Assembly (NCBI GenBank): GCA_963921825.1
Contig: OY997591.1
Coordinates: 31,269,825-31,333,824, forward strand
Length of the DNA: 64,000 nt
Source: Erodium maritimum
Lineage: Eukaryota; Streptophyta; Magnoliopsida; Geraniales; Geraniaceae
Reading direction: 5' to 3'
This document shows, one piece after another, positions 44,367 through 55,870 of this stretch; the first letter of the stretch is position 1; each line of letters begins with the position of its first letter. Below the pieces are notes generated by a model. The model saw only the letters and a program-made list of their open reading frames with translations. It was not told where the DNA came from and searched no databases. The translations under genes were made by a program, and so were the position numbers.

Positions 44367-45302
44367 TGATGAGTAGGGATGACTATGCGTCTAAACCCCC
44401 TTTTTACGTGCATTAGGGTCATCAAGCAATATATTTGACGGTTAAGTACCGGTCGATCCCACATGGTGTAGAGGTATCACTAGTATTTTGCTAAAACCTA
44501 GGGATGTGGGCTGTAACTTCCACATCCCCAAAATGGAAAATAAATGGCAAAACGGATAAAAGTTGGATTGAATTTAGAAAAAAATAAAATATATACACGC
44601 TACTACCTAAGACACATAAATTTAATTCACACAAAGAGTCGGTCACGGGTACAAGTAAACACAATTTTCAATTAACGCATGGTTTGGTTAACGAAGGTGA
44701 AATCGAATAATGCTTTCCTTATGGTCTGAGAACACTTAAGATCTTATGTATGCGATATTATAAAATAAACCACATACTAGTCATGGGGAGAGGGAACTAG
44801 ACCATTTCCCGGACTGATATGCGAACCACCAATCATCGGAAAGCAATAAAATAGGGTGTAGTACTATGATCTTGTGCGAAGCTCGATCAATCATCGAACG
44901 AGAGGTAACGACAAAGAATGCATTTCATTCTCGCTACCAAGTACCACAAGTAGAGATAGCTACACCACTCGGCGAATCGACTCAGATACGCCTAGTTCAC
45001 TTCCTAATCATCGAATGCCATCAACCAGACGAACACCGAAAATCAAGTAGAGCTAAATAGAGTATCGAATCACGATACTCTAATACTACACAAGCATGAG
45101 AGGACTCTAAATAAATTGTCGAATCTACTTAGCTACGCATAGTTCAATCAACCTAAAGACCAGATAAACCGATTCTTAATGAGCACTAAATAGAGCAATG
45201 AATCACGAAGCTCTGGTAATACACATGCGTAAGTAAACTCTAAATCAATAAACAAATCTAATTAGCTACGCCTAGTTCACTTCTTAAGAACTAAACACTG
45301 CC
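44367..45302 (-). mobile_element. element H second LTR, left part
   Basis: Starts TGATGAGTAGGGATG. Contains a row of diverged modules of about 110-140 bp built on CTACGCCTAGTTCACTTC, AATAGAG-ATCGAATCACGA and GGTAATACACAAGCAT. Interrupted by element B at about 45303. Confidence 0.8.
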
Positions 45303-45576
45303 AATCACGCCCCAATTTCAATAAACCGAACTCAGGACGTGAACTTTTTTTAAAACAATAAAATAGTTTGAAACCTTTTACATTAAATCACTTTAAGATC
45401 ACCGTTTGTTCAACAAAATAATATTTACAACTTAAAACGCGTCCCAACAAATGGACAAAAGTATGGTATCCGTCGCTAGACTCAAATAAAACCCAGAATC
45501 CCGCTCCTAGCTCTTCAAGCTTCAGAAGCTCACCTAGTCCAACCTGCGACCGGTACCTGTAGGAAAAGCAGCTAGG

Positions 45577-45594
45577 GGTGAGCGTTCGCTCACC
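45577..45594. promoter_or_regulatory. U5 hairpin, element B 3' LTR
   Basis: GGTGAGCGTTCGCTCACC. Confidence 0.6.
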
Positions 45595-46003
45595 ACCACA
45601 GATAACAGACTGACTATGGCATAATTAGCAGCCAATGCCGGTAACACCAACAACCAACTCAACCCCGGGGATCACTATCCCCAAACTCAAGTAACCCGAC
45701 CGACACCCACACACTGATACTTTCCTCAGCCGAATCAACACTCGGACACGTAAGGTAGACCCGACACAACGATCGACGACCTCCTCCAAAGACACGACAG
45801 ACTACCACGCAACACCCAAGATCACAAAGGATCGCACTCTTGTCAGCTGCTCAGTGCCGGTTGCTAACCGGCTGGGCTCGAGCCTGCCCCACCCGCTTTG
45901 CCGATCCCTGTCAGGCTCCAGGCGGTCGACCTGTTGGCGATATATACAGCGCTGCTTTTCCGATAGCTAGTCGGAAGGGGAGCTGCCCTCTCATCGCCTA
46001 AAA

Positions 46004-46185
46004 ACGCTCACAACCTCCCGAGACTCGAACTCGGTCAGGTTAGCCAAAGAACGCTCGCAACTTCCCGAGACTCGAACTCGGTCAAGTCAGCCAAAGAACG
46101 CTCGCAACCTCCCGAGACTCGAACTCGGTCAGGCCAGCCAAAGAACGCTCGCAACTTACCGATCCCTATCAGGTAAGCCAGCCAA
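46004..46185. repeat. 47 bp repeat units in LTR B
   Basis: Units start at 46004, 46051, 46098 and 46145 (ACGCTC-CAAC...CCGAGACTCGAACTCGG). The 5' LTR of the same element has only two (from about 51823). Confidence 0.85.
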
Positions 46186-46329
46186 ATTCCACACCACTTC
46201 CCGACACGAAGTCGGGTCACTAACCTCGGGCAAACACAATCACAATCACTAGCAAAATTCAACAAACAGCAACAAGACCGGTTCAACACTCCAAAGGCAC
46301 TCATGGCCACCCAAGACACCAACGGTAAA

Positions 46330-46829
46330 ACACGGACTCAACAACCCCACGGGCACTCACGGCCTCCCAAGACACACCAACCATAACTCACGGGCTCAAC
46401 AACCCCACGGGCACTCACTACCTCCCCAGACACACCAACCATAACTCACGGGCTCAACAACCCCACATGCACTCACGGCCTCCCAAGACACACCAACCAT
46501 AACTCACGGGCTCAACAACCCCACAGGCACTCATGGCCACCCAAGATACATCGACAGTAACGACACAGATTCAACAACCCCACGGGCACTCATGGCCTCC
46601 CAAGACACACCAACAATAAAGACACGGGTTCGACAACCCCATGGGCACTCATGGCCACCCAAGACACAACAGTAAAGTACGGGCTCTCATGGCCACCCAA
46701 AACACAACAGTAAAGTACGGGCTCTCATGGCCACCCAAGACACAACAGTAAAGTACGGGCTCTCATGGCCACCCAAGACACAACAGTGAAGTACGGGCTC
46801 TCATGGCCACCCAAGACACAACATACACA
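46330..46829. repeat. 58 bp and 38 bp repeat arrays in LTR B
   Basis: 58 bp units carry GGGCTCAACAACCCCAC and GGCACTCACGGCCTCCCAAG. From about 46678 four 38 bp units carry ACGGGCTCTCATGGCCACCC. Counts differ from the other LTR. Confidence 0.8.
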
Positions 46830-48267
46830 AACAACCTCCGGCACAACCAATGCCTCCAACAGTCCTAATATCAACAGTTTCACAAACAACCTCCGGGCAT
46901 GGTCATATGCCTCCAGTACTCCTAATCTCGATAAGTTCGCAATCAATCTCCGGGCATGGTCATATGCCTCCAGTAATTCTAATAACGCTAAGTTCTCTGC
47001 TCCTACGACACTACTAAGTGTCACATGCATTTCCAATCTTCGATAACCTACTTAACCCACGACACCCCAAGTGTCACATGCATTTCTAATATTTGATAAC
47101 CTACTTAACCCACGACACCCCAAGTGTCACATGCAATTCTACTGTTAACTTTCCCTAGTCAGGGCCGAGATCCGGCTACTTTTCCCTACCTCGTATAATT
47201 CTCCAAAGTGCTCAACTAAACCCGAGCACCCGAGCACCCGAGCACGTGGGCCCCACCCGGCTCCCCTTGACCGTGGGCCCTAGGGTTCATTGGGGCCCGA
47301 CCCACCATGGTGGTGGCCGGCCCTAGCTCCGGCCAGCCACCCCCTATGGTGGCCGGCCACCCCCCATGGTGGTCGGAGCTCCTCCCGAGCTCCTGGTCGC
47401 CGGAAAACGTCCTCCTTCACCTCCAAACGTCTCCAACACTCCCCCAACATCAAAACAACCTTAAACTAATAGTTTTACTCAAACCCTAGCTTTCAAAATT
47501 AATCAAATCGATGATCAGTTTAGTGATTACCGTAGAGGAGGACGAGGGGAGTTCGAATCTCTTAACTTTGAGACGATCCAAGGGTGGAGATGACGTGAAT
47601 AGTGCTCCAAACCCTAGCTTCCTTCTCTTCTTCTCTCCCTTTCTTCTCTCTTCTTTCTCTTTCTAAAACTAACACATTTTCTCTTTTTTTTTTCTTTTTG
47701 AAACAAGTTGGCCGAACCTACCCCCTTAACCCTCATCTTTATTTTCCCCCCAAAACATAACACCACCACTTGTTTGACAAGTGGCAAGGTGGGTCCCACA
47801 CCTTTTTGGGAAAATATCTACTAGATAAAAATAACAAGTGTCAAGGTGGGTCCCACACCTTTTGGAAAATATCTAGTTGATATTTTCCAATCAGTTTTGC
47901 GAAAAACGGACGTTTCGGGCCCCGAACGGGCACTTTTCCCAATAAATTACGATACTTGATGGGCTACAAGGAAACGGCTCAACTAAGACCGCTGCGACGA
48001 CGGTTAAGCTTTTTGGATCCAAAACGGTCCTCAAGTGGACCAAAACGTCACTCGGTTGACTTTTCCAGCGAAAAGTCAACATTTCCCAAATTGATCAGAA
48101 AGTTGCCCTGAGTACCCCGGAACTCACTTTGGTCGGTAACGGGGTTAAATTAAGTCCGGTATGACCCTCGGGGTCATTTTAGGTTCAATTAAGTGTCAGT
48201 CTTAAAAAATTTAAATTTTCTTGTTTTTCGCAGGTTTGACTGGCGTTGACCGGGAGTGGTTATTACA

Positions 48268-48310
48268 ATCTACCCCCCTTAAGGGAATTTCGTCCGCGAA
48301 ATTTAGAACA
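48268..48310 (-). promoter_or_regulatory. element B polypurine tract and residual pol 3' end
   Basis: The minus strand reads CCCTTAAGGGGGGTAGAT before the LTR. The frame across it gives [11 protein letters not shown], as at the end of A's pol. This marks the right edge of the pol deletion. Confidence 0.8.
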
Positions 48311-48314
48311 ACGC

Positions 48315-49800
48315 TCATAAAAGATACAATAAATACGTACCCTGAAAGGTCTCGCGGTAGGTAGAGGATCCTGGGGTCCGGGAGTCGGTAACCACGTACA
48401 CTCTTCCCTCCGACTCCTGTTGCCTCTGACCCGGCGCACTGACTGCTGGATACCCGTAGCTCTGCTGCTGTCTCAGAGCCGGCGCGCTCGTCGACGGCTG
48501 AGAACACCTCGACTGCTGAATCTGGCGAGGGCGGCCTCTGGGCGACTGCGTGGTATACGACTGCTGCGGTCGCCGCGCTGATGTCGCTCCCAACGGCTCT
48601 CGGCACCATGCCACTGTGTGTCCCACCCGGCCGCACCAGAAACAGCTGACCTCGTCGGCTCTCGTCACCGAGCCCTGGCCCGTCCGGCTGGTCGCTGGTG
48701 GCGCCGCGGGCCCTCCTCTCCTCGGACAATCCCGTTGAAAGTGGCCTGGCTGCCCGCATAGATAGCATGGCGGCCCTCTCTTTGATGTGACTGGTCCCAC
48801 TGATGCTACCGACCCCTGCTGTCTTGATCCACCCTGATGAGTCGGTGGTCGGAAGAACCCCGTGGTCCTCTGTCTCTGCGGGTCTCGTGACTCGGGCGGC
48901 CTTTAAAGCTGGTTGGCCGCTGTCGGACCTCACGGGTCCTGGCCGCATCCCGGATACCCTGCTCCACCTTCGCTGCGGTGTCCACGAGATCTGTATACTT
49001 CCGCAACCTCAAGGCGAGGACCTTATCCCGAATCACCGGTCTCAGTCCCCCCTCGAACCGCAGGCAGCGGTTATGCTCGGTCATCACCATCTCCGGCGCG
49101 AATCTGGTCAAGGCCGTGAATCTGGCCTCGTATTCTGCCACTGTCATCCCCTCCTGCTCTAGATCCAGAAACTGCCGATGTCGCTCCAACCGAGCCGACT
49201 CGGGAAAATACTGTGCCAGAAACACCTCCCGGAAGATGTCGTAGTCGTGCCCGACAATGTCCTTCACACGCCCCCACCAGTGGTAGGCACTGTCCTCAAC
49301 TAGTGAGCTGCGAAGGACACTCTGCGGCGGCCATCTTCGATACCTGATGTATCCAGGTCCCGCGTGACCTGCTCTAGCCACCTCTCGGCTAGGTCGGGGT
49401 TCGGCTCCCCGACGAAGATGGGTATCCCTAGCTTCAGGAAGTCTAGTAGGGTCCGGGCTGTGTGGTCCTCTGCCTGACCGGGCCTCACTGGGACCGCTGC
49501 TGCCTCCGGAGCTGGTGAAGCCGACTCTCGACTGGCGATGACCGCCACCAAACTCTGGAATGTCCTGGTCAGCTCGTCTAGGGCAGTCATAACGGGAGAG
49601 TCCACGACCGGCGGAACACTGGGTGTGCCTGTAGACGGTCCCGCGTCGCTTCTCCTGTCTTCTCCGACAGGAGTGCCCTGCGCCTCCGCGTACTCGGCGG
49701 GCTCAACGGTTGGCACCCGTCCTGGTGTCCCCGCAGACCGTCCCCGCGTGGGGGCCCGTCCCCGTGTTACCGCCGCTCGCCCTCGTCTTCCGCGAGCCAT
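48315..49800 (-). pseudogene. gag: element B Gag (two frameshifts)
   Basis: Starts MARGRRGRAAVTRGR at 49800. Frame 1 (to 49300) carries the N-terminal part and FVGEPNPDLAERWLEQV, typical of retrotransposon Gag. A 1 nt loss near 49300 shifts to frame 2, which carries DSAYHWWGRV and VAEYEARFTALTRFAPEM (to 48806). A second shift near 48830-48950 leads to frame 3. Frame 3 has two CX2CX4HX4C zinc knuckles, CYLCGQPGHFQRDC (near 48765) and CFWCGRVGHTVAWC (near 48655), then a Gln/Ser-rich tail ending at 48315. Gag would form the virus-like particle and bind RNA. Length is near normal for the clade; only the shifts break it. Confidence 0.85.
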
Positions 49801-51106
49801 ACATCAGTATCCTCTGCACGGATACACGCAAACGTTCAGTTTGCGAACTCATAAAAAGACACAGGCTCAAATACACTAACGTTCACACGGTCTACGTCTA
49901 CCCTAAAGTACTTGTTACTAAGCGTCACACTGCGCACACTATTTACATTTTAACTATAACAACACGTAAGAGAAACCTCAAATTTAACCACACAAACGTA
50001 CACCAAGCCCTCACCCGGTCCTTTATGCACTTACTTATAACTTTCCGCAACCAAACCAGTGTTCGCTACTCGTCCCTTGCGGGAAAAGTAGTAAAGGGGA
50101 TGAGCGTTATGCTCACCTCCACGGACACCCGTTCGATTATGGCATACTAGTAAAGCACCAAAGACTTACCACTCTAGTCAGGGCAAACCACCATCCCAAA
50201 CCTACTACCAACACGTCACACTGCTCAAGTCATTAACACCTCAATTACTCTCTTATGTAAGGGAAACCTCGAAATGGGGATTATGTTCTCAATTCAGCAA
50301 CTACTATGGCTTACAACCTCAATACCCCAACACAACCGTGAACACTACCACGCAAGGCCAACACTCAAATTGCACAATCAAGACGGCGAGAAGGACAGGG
50401 GTCACAGAGCCGTGACGAAGATCTAAAATTATCCAGAACTCTCTGGTCCGTCACGGATCTGTGACAAGATCCGTGACACTCGCGCAAACCTGTTTTCTAA
50501 ACTCGGTTCTAACTCGGACCTTAACCCGTTTTAACCCTAAAATTAGCCTCAAACGACACACACGCTTGACCACCAGTTTAGCAAACAAACGCGCCACGAC
50601 TCACAGAAAAAACCAGTCATTCAATCCTCAACCAAAACACAAGCCGACACGGCCAACCCACAACACAACAACCGGGCTACCCAAATCAAAACCCGTCCAC
50701 AGGGCCAATCAAAATCAAACACGCCCGCAGGGCCAAACAAAAATTTTAAAACGCGTCCACAGGGTCAACCAATTTTAAAACTTTCTCCACTTCATTGAAA
50801 ACCTCATTTCTTGACATCAGGTAGTTACAACTCGGTCCAAGCGTCCCCGAACTACATTGTACTCACTTGACGTCAACACCGTCACGCTCGACTACAGGGG
50901 CGCGACAGTTTAAAAATATTTCACGCAGCAACGCACAAACAGTATGCCAGTAACCCCGTACTGCACATACACACAAACACAAACAGGACTCACAGCACAA
51001 CGGGTCTACACACGGTTCCGACTTGCGTACCCAACGCACGACGGGACGTTACTGACTCGACTCTTCCCCACCTAATTGACGAACAGTCCGAGGTGTGAAA
51101 CCTTGA
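49801..51106 (-). other. element B leader
   Basis: About 1.3 kb, non-coding. It contains the leader hairpin (50101-50115) in the same CCACGGA/TATGGCATA context, and CCACAGGGCCAA-type phrases near 50700-50770. Confidence 0.7.
50101..50115. promoter_or_regulatory. leader hairpin, element B
   Basis: TGAGCGTTATGCTCA, followed by CCTCCACGGA. Confidence 0.6.
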
Positions 51107-51118
51107 GCTCTGATACCA
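51107..51118 (-). promoter_or_regulatory. element B primer binding site (initiator tRNA-Met)
   Basis: GCTCTGATACCA on the + strand, 3 nt from the LTR start at 51122. Confidence 0.92.
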
Positions 51119-51121
51119 AGT

Positions 51122-54100
51122 TGTCACGCCCCAATTTCAGTAAACCGAACTCAGGACGTGAACTTTTAAAACAATAAAATATTTTGAAACCTTTTACATT
51201 AAATCACTTTAAGATCACCGTTTGTTCAACAAAATAATATTTACAACTTAAAACACGTCCCAACAAATGGACAAAAGTATGGTATCCGTCGCTAGACTCA
51301 AATAAAACCCAGAATCCCGCTCCTAGCTCTTCAAGCTTCAGAAGCTCACCTAGTCCAACCTGCGACCGGTACCTATAGGAAAAGCAGCTAGGGGTGAGCG
51401 TTCGCTCACCACCACAGATAACAGACTGACTATGGCATAATTAGCAGACAATGCCGGTAACACCAACAACCAACTCAACCCCGGGGATCACTATCCCCAA
51501 ACTCAAGTAACCCGACCGACACCCACACACTGATACTTTCCTCAGCCGAATCAACACTCGGACACGTAAGGTAGACCCGACACAACGATCAACGACCTCC
51601 TCCAAAGACACGACAGACCACCACGCAACACCCAAGATCACAAAGGATCGCACTCCTGTCAGCTGCTCAGTGCCGGTTGCTAACCGGCTGGGCTCGAGCC
51701 TGCACCACGCGCTTTGCCGATCCCTGTCAGGCTCCAAGCGGTCGACCTGTTGGCGATATATACAGCGCTGCTTTTCCGATAGCTAGTCGGAAGGAGAGCT
51801 GCCCTCTTATCGCCTAAAACCGCTCACAACATCCCGAGACTCGAACTCGGTCAGGCCAGCCAAAGAACGCTCGCAACTTACCGATCCCTGTCAGGTAAGC
51901 CAGCCAAATTCCACACCACTTCCCGACACGAGGTCGGGTCACTAACCTCGGGAAAACACAATCACAATCACAAGCAAAATTCAACAAACAGCAACAAGAC
52001 CGGTTCAACAATCCACATGCACTCATGGCCACCCAAGACACCAACGGTAAAACACGGACTCAACAACCCCACGGGCACTCACGGCCTCCCAAGACACACC
52101 AACCATAACTCACGGGCTCAACAACCCCACGGGCACTCACTGCCTCCCCAGACACACCAACCATAACTCACGGGCTCAACAACCCCACGGCCACTCACGG
52201 CCTCCCAAGACACACCAACCATAACTCACGGGCTCAACAACCCCACATGCACTTATGGCCACCCAAGATACATCGACAGTAACGACACAGATTCAACAAC
52301 CCCACGGGCACTCATGGCCTCCCAAGACACACCAACAATAAAGACACGGGTTCGACAACCCCACGGGCACTCATGGCCACCCAAGACACAACAGTAAAGT
52401 ACGGGCTCTCATGGCCACCCAAAGCACAACAGTAAAGTACGGGCTCTCATGGCCACCCAAGACACAACATACACAAACAACCTCCGGCATAACCAATGCC
52501 TCCAACAGTCCTAATATCAACAGTTTCACAAACAACCTCCGGGCATGGTCATATGCCTCCAGTACTCCTAATCTCGATAAGTTCGCAATCAATCTCCGGG
52601 CATGGTCATATGCCTCCAGTAATTCTAATAACGCTAAGTTCTCTGCTCCTACGACACTACTAAGTGTCATGCATTTCCAACCTTCGATAACCTACTTAAC
52701 CCACGACACCCCAAGTTTCACATGCATTTCTGATATTCGATAACCTACTTAACCCACGGCACCCCAAGTGTCACATGCAATTCTACTGTTAACTTTCCCT
52801 AGTCAGGGCCGAGATCCGGCTACTTTTTCCTACCTCGTATAATTCTCCAAAGTGCTCAACTAAGCCCCGGCGTGATCTCAGTCACTCGCCTAGCTTCCTT
52901 TTGCCTCGGTCCGCAGCACGATCTAAAAGAACATAATTTTTAAAGCACTTTAAACTCGCAGGAATAAACTGAAATTTAATAAACTTAACGCCCAAACGTA
53001 ACCCCAACGATGTCGATCACTCCCAAACTTCCCAATTACTCGACATTGTCGATAAAGGACTCGGAAATTCCCGATTCGCCCGACATGGCGAATCTGCCCG
53101 GGTTTTGTAAATGCCCTTCCGGGGCTCCAAAAATTCCCGTTTTCGTTTCTACGGTCTTAGAATAATTCAAGGGTTCTTATGCACTTGACGGAATCGAATT
53201 CCGACTCCCGAGTCAATTAGTTAACGTTTCAAGTTTCTAAAACCCGTTAATTACACCTTTTCCAATTTAATTCCAATTTTCGATTCGGTTAAGGATAAAC
53301 GGTCCGGGGAACGTTTTAAAACCCCCCGAACACTAAACTCGAGCACCCGAGCACGTGGGCCCCACCCGGATCCCCTTGGCCGAGGGCCCTAGGGTTCATT
53401 GGGGCCCGGCCCACCATGGTGGTGGCCGGCCCTAGCTCTGGCCAGCCACCCCCTATGGTGGCCGGCCACCCCCCATGGTGGTCGGAGCTCCTCCCGAGCT
53501 CCCGGTCGCCGGAAAACATCCTCCTTCACCTCCAAACGTCCCCAAAACGTCTCCACCATTCCCCCAACATCAAAACAACCTTAAACTAATAGTTTTACTC
53601 AAACCCTAGCTTTCAGTATTAATCAAATCGACGATCAGTTTAGTGATTACCGTAGAGGAGGACGAGGGGAGTTCGAATCTCTTAACTTTGAGACGATCCA
53701 AGGGTGGAGATGACGTGAATAGTGCTTCAAACCCTAGCTTCCTTCTCTTCTTTCTCTTTCTAAAACTAACACATTTTCTCTTTTTTTTTCTTTTTGAAAC
53801 AAGTTGGCCGAACCTACCCCATTAACCCTCGTCTTTATTTCCCCCCCAAAACCTAACACCACCACTTGTTTGACAAGTGGAAAGGTGGGTCCCACACCTT
53901 TTTGGAAAAATATCTACTAGATATTTTCCAATCAGATTCGCGAAAATCAGACGTTTCGGGCCCCGAACGGGCACTTTTCCCAAGAAATTACAAAACTTGA
54001 CGGGCTACAAGGAAATGGCTCAACTAAGACCGCTGCGACGACGGCTAAGCTTTTTGGATCCAAAACGGTCCTCGAATGGACCAAAACGTCGCTCGGTTGA

Positions 54101-54308
54101 CTTTTCCAGCGAAAAGTCAACATTTCCCAAATTGATCAGAAAGTTGCCCTGAGTCCCCCGGAACTCACTTTGGTCGGTAACGGGGTCAACTTAAGTCCGG
54201 TATGACCCTCGGGGTCATTTTAGGTTCAATTAAGTGTCAGTCTTAAAATTTTTAAATTTTCCTGTTTTTCGCAGGTTTGACTGGCGTTGACCGGGAGTGG
54301 TTATTACA
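51122..54308 (-). mobile_element. element B 5' LTR
   Basis: 3,187 bp, TGTCACGCC to TTATTACA. It has the roughly 480 bp segment missing from the 3' LTR, fewer 47 bp and 38 bp units, and the U5 hairpin at 51393-51410. Confidence 0.88.
51393..51410. promoter_or_regulatory. U5 hairpin, element B 5' LTR
   Basis: GGTGAGCGTTCGCTCACC. Confidence 0.6.
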
Positions 54309-55287
54309 AAACTGGTTTCAGTAATCAAGTCGAACTACATAGAACATCGAATCAACGATATTCTGGTAATACACAAGCATAAGAAAATTCTATAAACGTG
54401 AAATCTCGTCTCACACTAGATCGAATCATAGATCGCTCTAAACACCGATCTACATAACGCACACAACAATTAGGAAAAATCTCCCACATCGTTCGGTCGA
54501 CTTGGAACACACAAGAGCATCGTGAAAACACAACCTAGCATATTCCTATCTTCTCAATAGGAAATCGAGACATAAACATGTCGGAAACCCTAGATAAGTT
54601 CACTAAATGGCTAAAGTTTGTATTTTTACGAACTCTAGCGTAGAACTTGACATACACCGGAGATATGAAATAGCTAGCACATGAGATTGGGTTCAAAAAC
54701 ATGAAAAATCAAATACAAAGCACGAAAATCATGCATAAACATCGAGTAGCTTAAATATATATGCGTACACATACAAGCAATTGGATGCTAATTAAGCTCA
54801 AAAACCCCAAATCATACCAAAAACATCACCAAACTCAAATTAACCACAAACTCATTCATCAAGTTAAAGGAAATCAACATTTACACAACACACATGACCA
54901 AAGATTGGAATCCAATGTCATGAAATCCAAATCCTACTCAAGCATACCAAAAAAACTGAGTTTTGCAACAAAATAGAGAAGAGTAGAGATTAGAACTAGG
55001 ATTGGGTTGAGAAATCCAATCAAAAACTTCTCTAGCTGTCAAACCCACCATCTCCAACTCTCCAAAACTTCAACTCGTGAAAATGGAGAATTAGAGATGG
55101 TGGGAGGCTCATGAATGCTTGAAATCTCCTTGGATCGTCTTAATTATAGCTTTTGGTGGTAGAAATTGCTCATAAGATGAAGAACACTCAAGAAAAAAAT
55201 GAAGACCACTACAGAGAAGAAGGAAAAAAAGTAAAGCTTGAAATTGATTCTCAGAATAAAAAAATCTTATATAAAAAACAATACACG

Positions 55288-55318
<31 letters not shown>

Positions 55319-55870
55319 AGTTAGAAAAAATGAGTCTCTTGCTTCAATTCCACGCGAAATCAGAGCTAGTGTGCACTGGCCAACGGATGGGATCGGTACG
55401 GGCGCGAGCAGGTAGAAACGGTGCACTCGGGGTGTGATACTCGTGATCATGCGGTCAACAGATCATCGGTTGGGAACGAGTGTCAACCCTCACACTTTGG
55501 ACGGCTGGATCAGATCAACGAAAAAGACATCTGATCTTGAGGATTCTGGAGCGCGGCGCATGGTAAGTAATAGAGCTGGGCCTCACCGATCAGCTGATAG
55601 CTTTTCCACTTTTTAATTAATCGCTTCAAACGCTCGTTCCTGCTTCGTTAGACCTCTTATTAGTCTCGTTGTTGCGCCAATAATTTTCTCTTTTTCGCGG
55701 ACTATAAAACAAGACCAATCATGAATATTTTTAGAACACTTGAAAATATCGACTAAGAACGAGGTTTTGCGCATTTATAATTAAACGCTAAAAATATAAA
55801 AACGAGCACAAAAAAAGTAAAAATACAGGGGGAAATGGTCTAATTAACTAGGACAAATTTACGTTCATCA
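54309..55870 (-). mobile_element. element H second LTR, right part
   Basis: Resumes the modular LTR after element B and ends ATTTACGTTCATCA. Matches the outer half of 40255-40691. A (TA)n tract lies at about 55294-55316. Confidence 0.78.

Larger units (their letters stand above)
45303..48267 (-). mobile_element. element B 3' LTR
   Basis: About 2,965 bp, ending TTATTACA. It carries the U5 hairpin (45577-45594), 47 bp units (from 46004), 58 bp units (about 46330-46620), 38 bp units (about 46678-46829) and the U3 inverted repeat (47862-47890). A short duplication of the AAGTG-CAAGGTGGGTCCCA region appears at 47777-47860. Confidence 0.85.
45303..54308 (-). mobile_element. element B: pol-less, gag-carrying gypsy element
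   Basis: Same family as A, minus orientation: 3' LTR 45303-48267, PPT, gag, leader, PBS, 5' LTR 51122-54308. The interior is 2.85 kb and lacks PR, RT, RNase H and integrase. Shortly after the gag zinc knuckles the sequence joins the last codons of the family's pol frame plus PPT (about 48268-48305). The LTRs differ by several indels, including about 480 bp missing from the 3' LTR (absent between 47220 and 47221, present at about 52862-53340), so B is older than A. The left terminus reads AATCACG where TGTCACG is expected, and no target duplication is evident. Confidence 0.88.

Noticed and set aside
45298-54313. A 5 bp target duplication for element B
   Set aside because: Left flank (CTGCC) and right flank (AAACT) do not match, and the left LTR terminus is mutated, so I do not claim one.
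55294-55316. The (TA)n tract as a functional site
   Set aside because: Ordinary dinucleotide microsatellite inside an LTR of element H.
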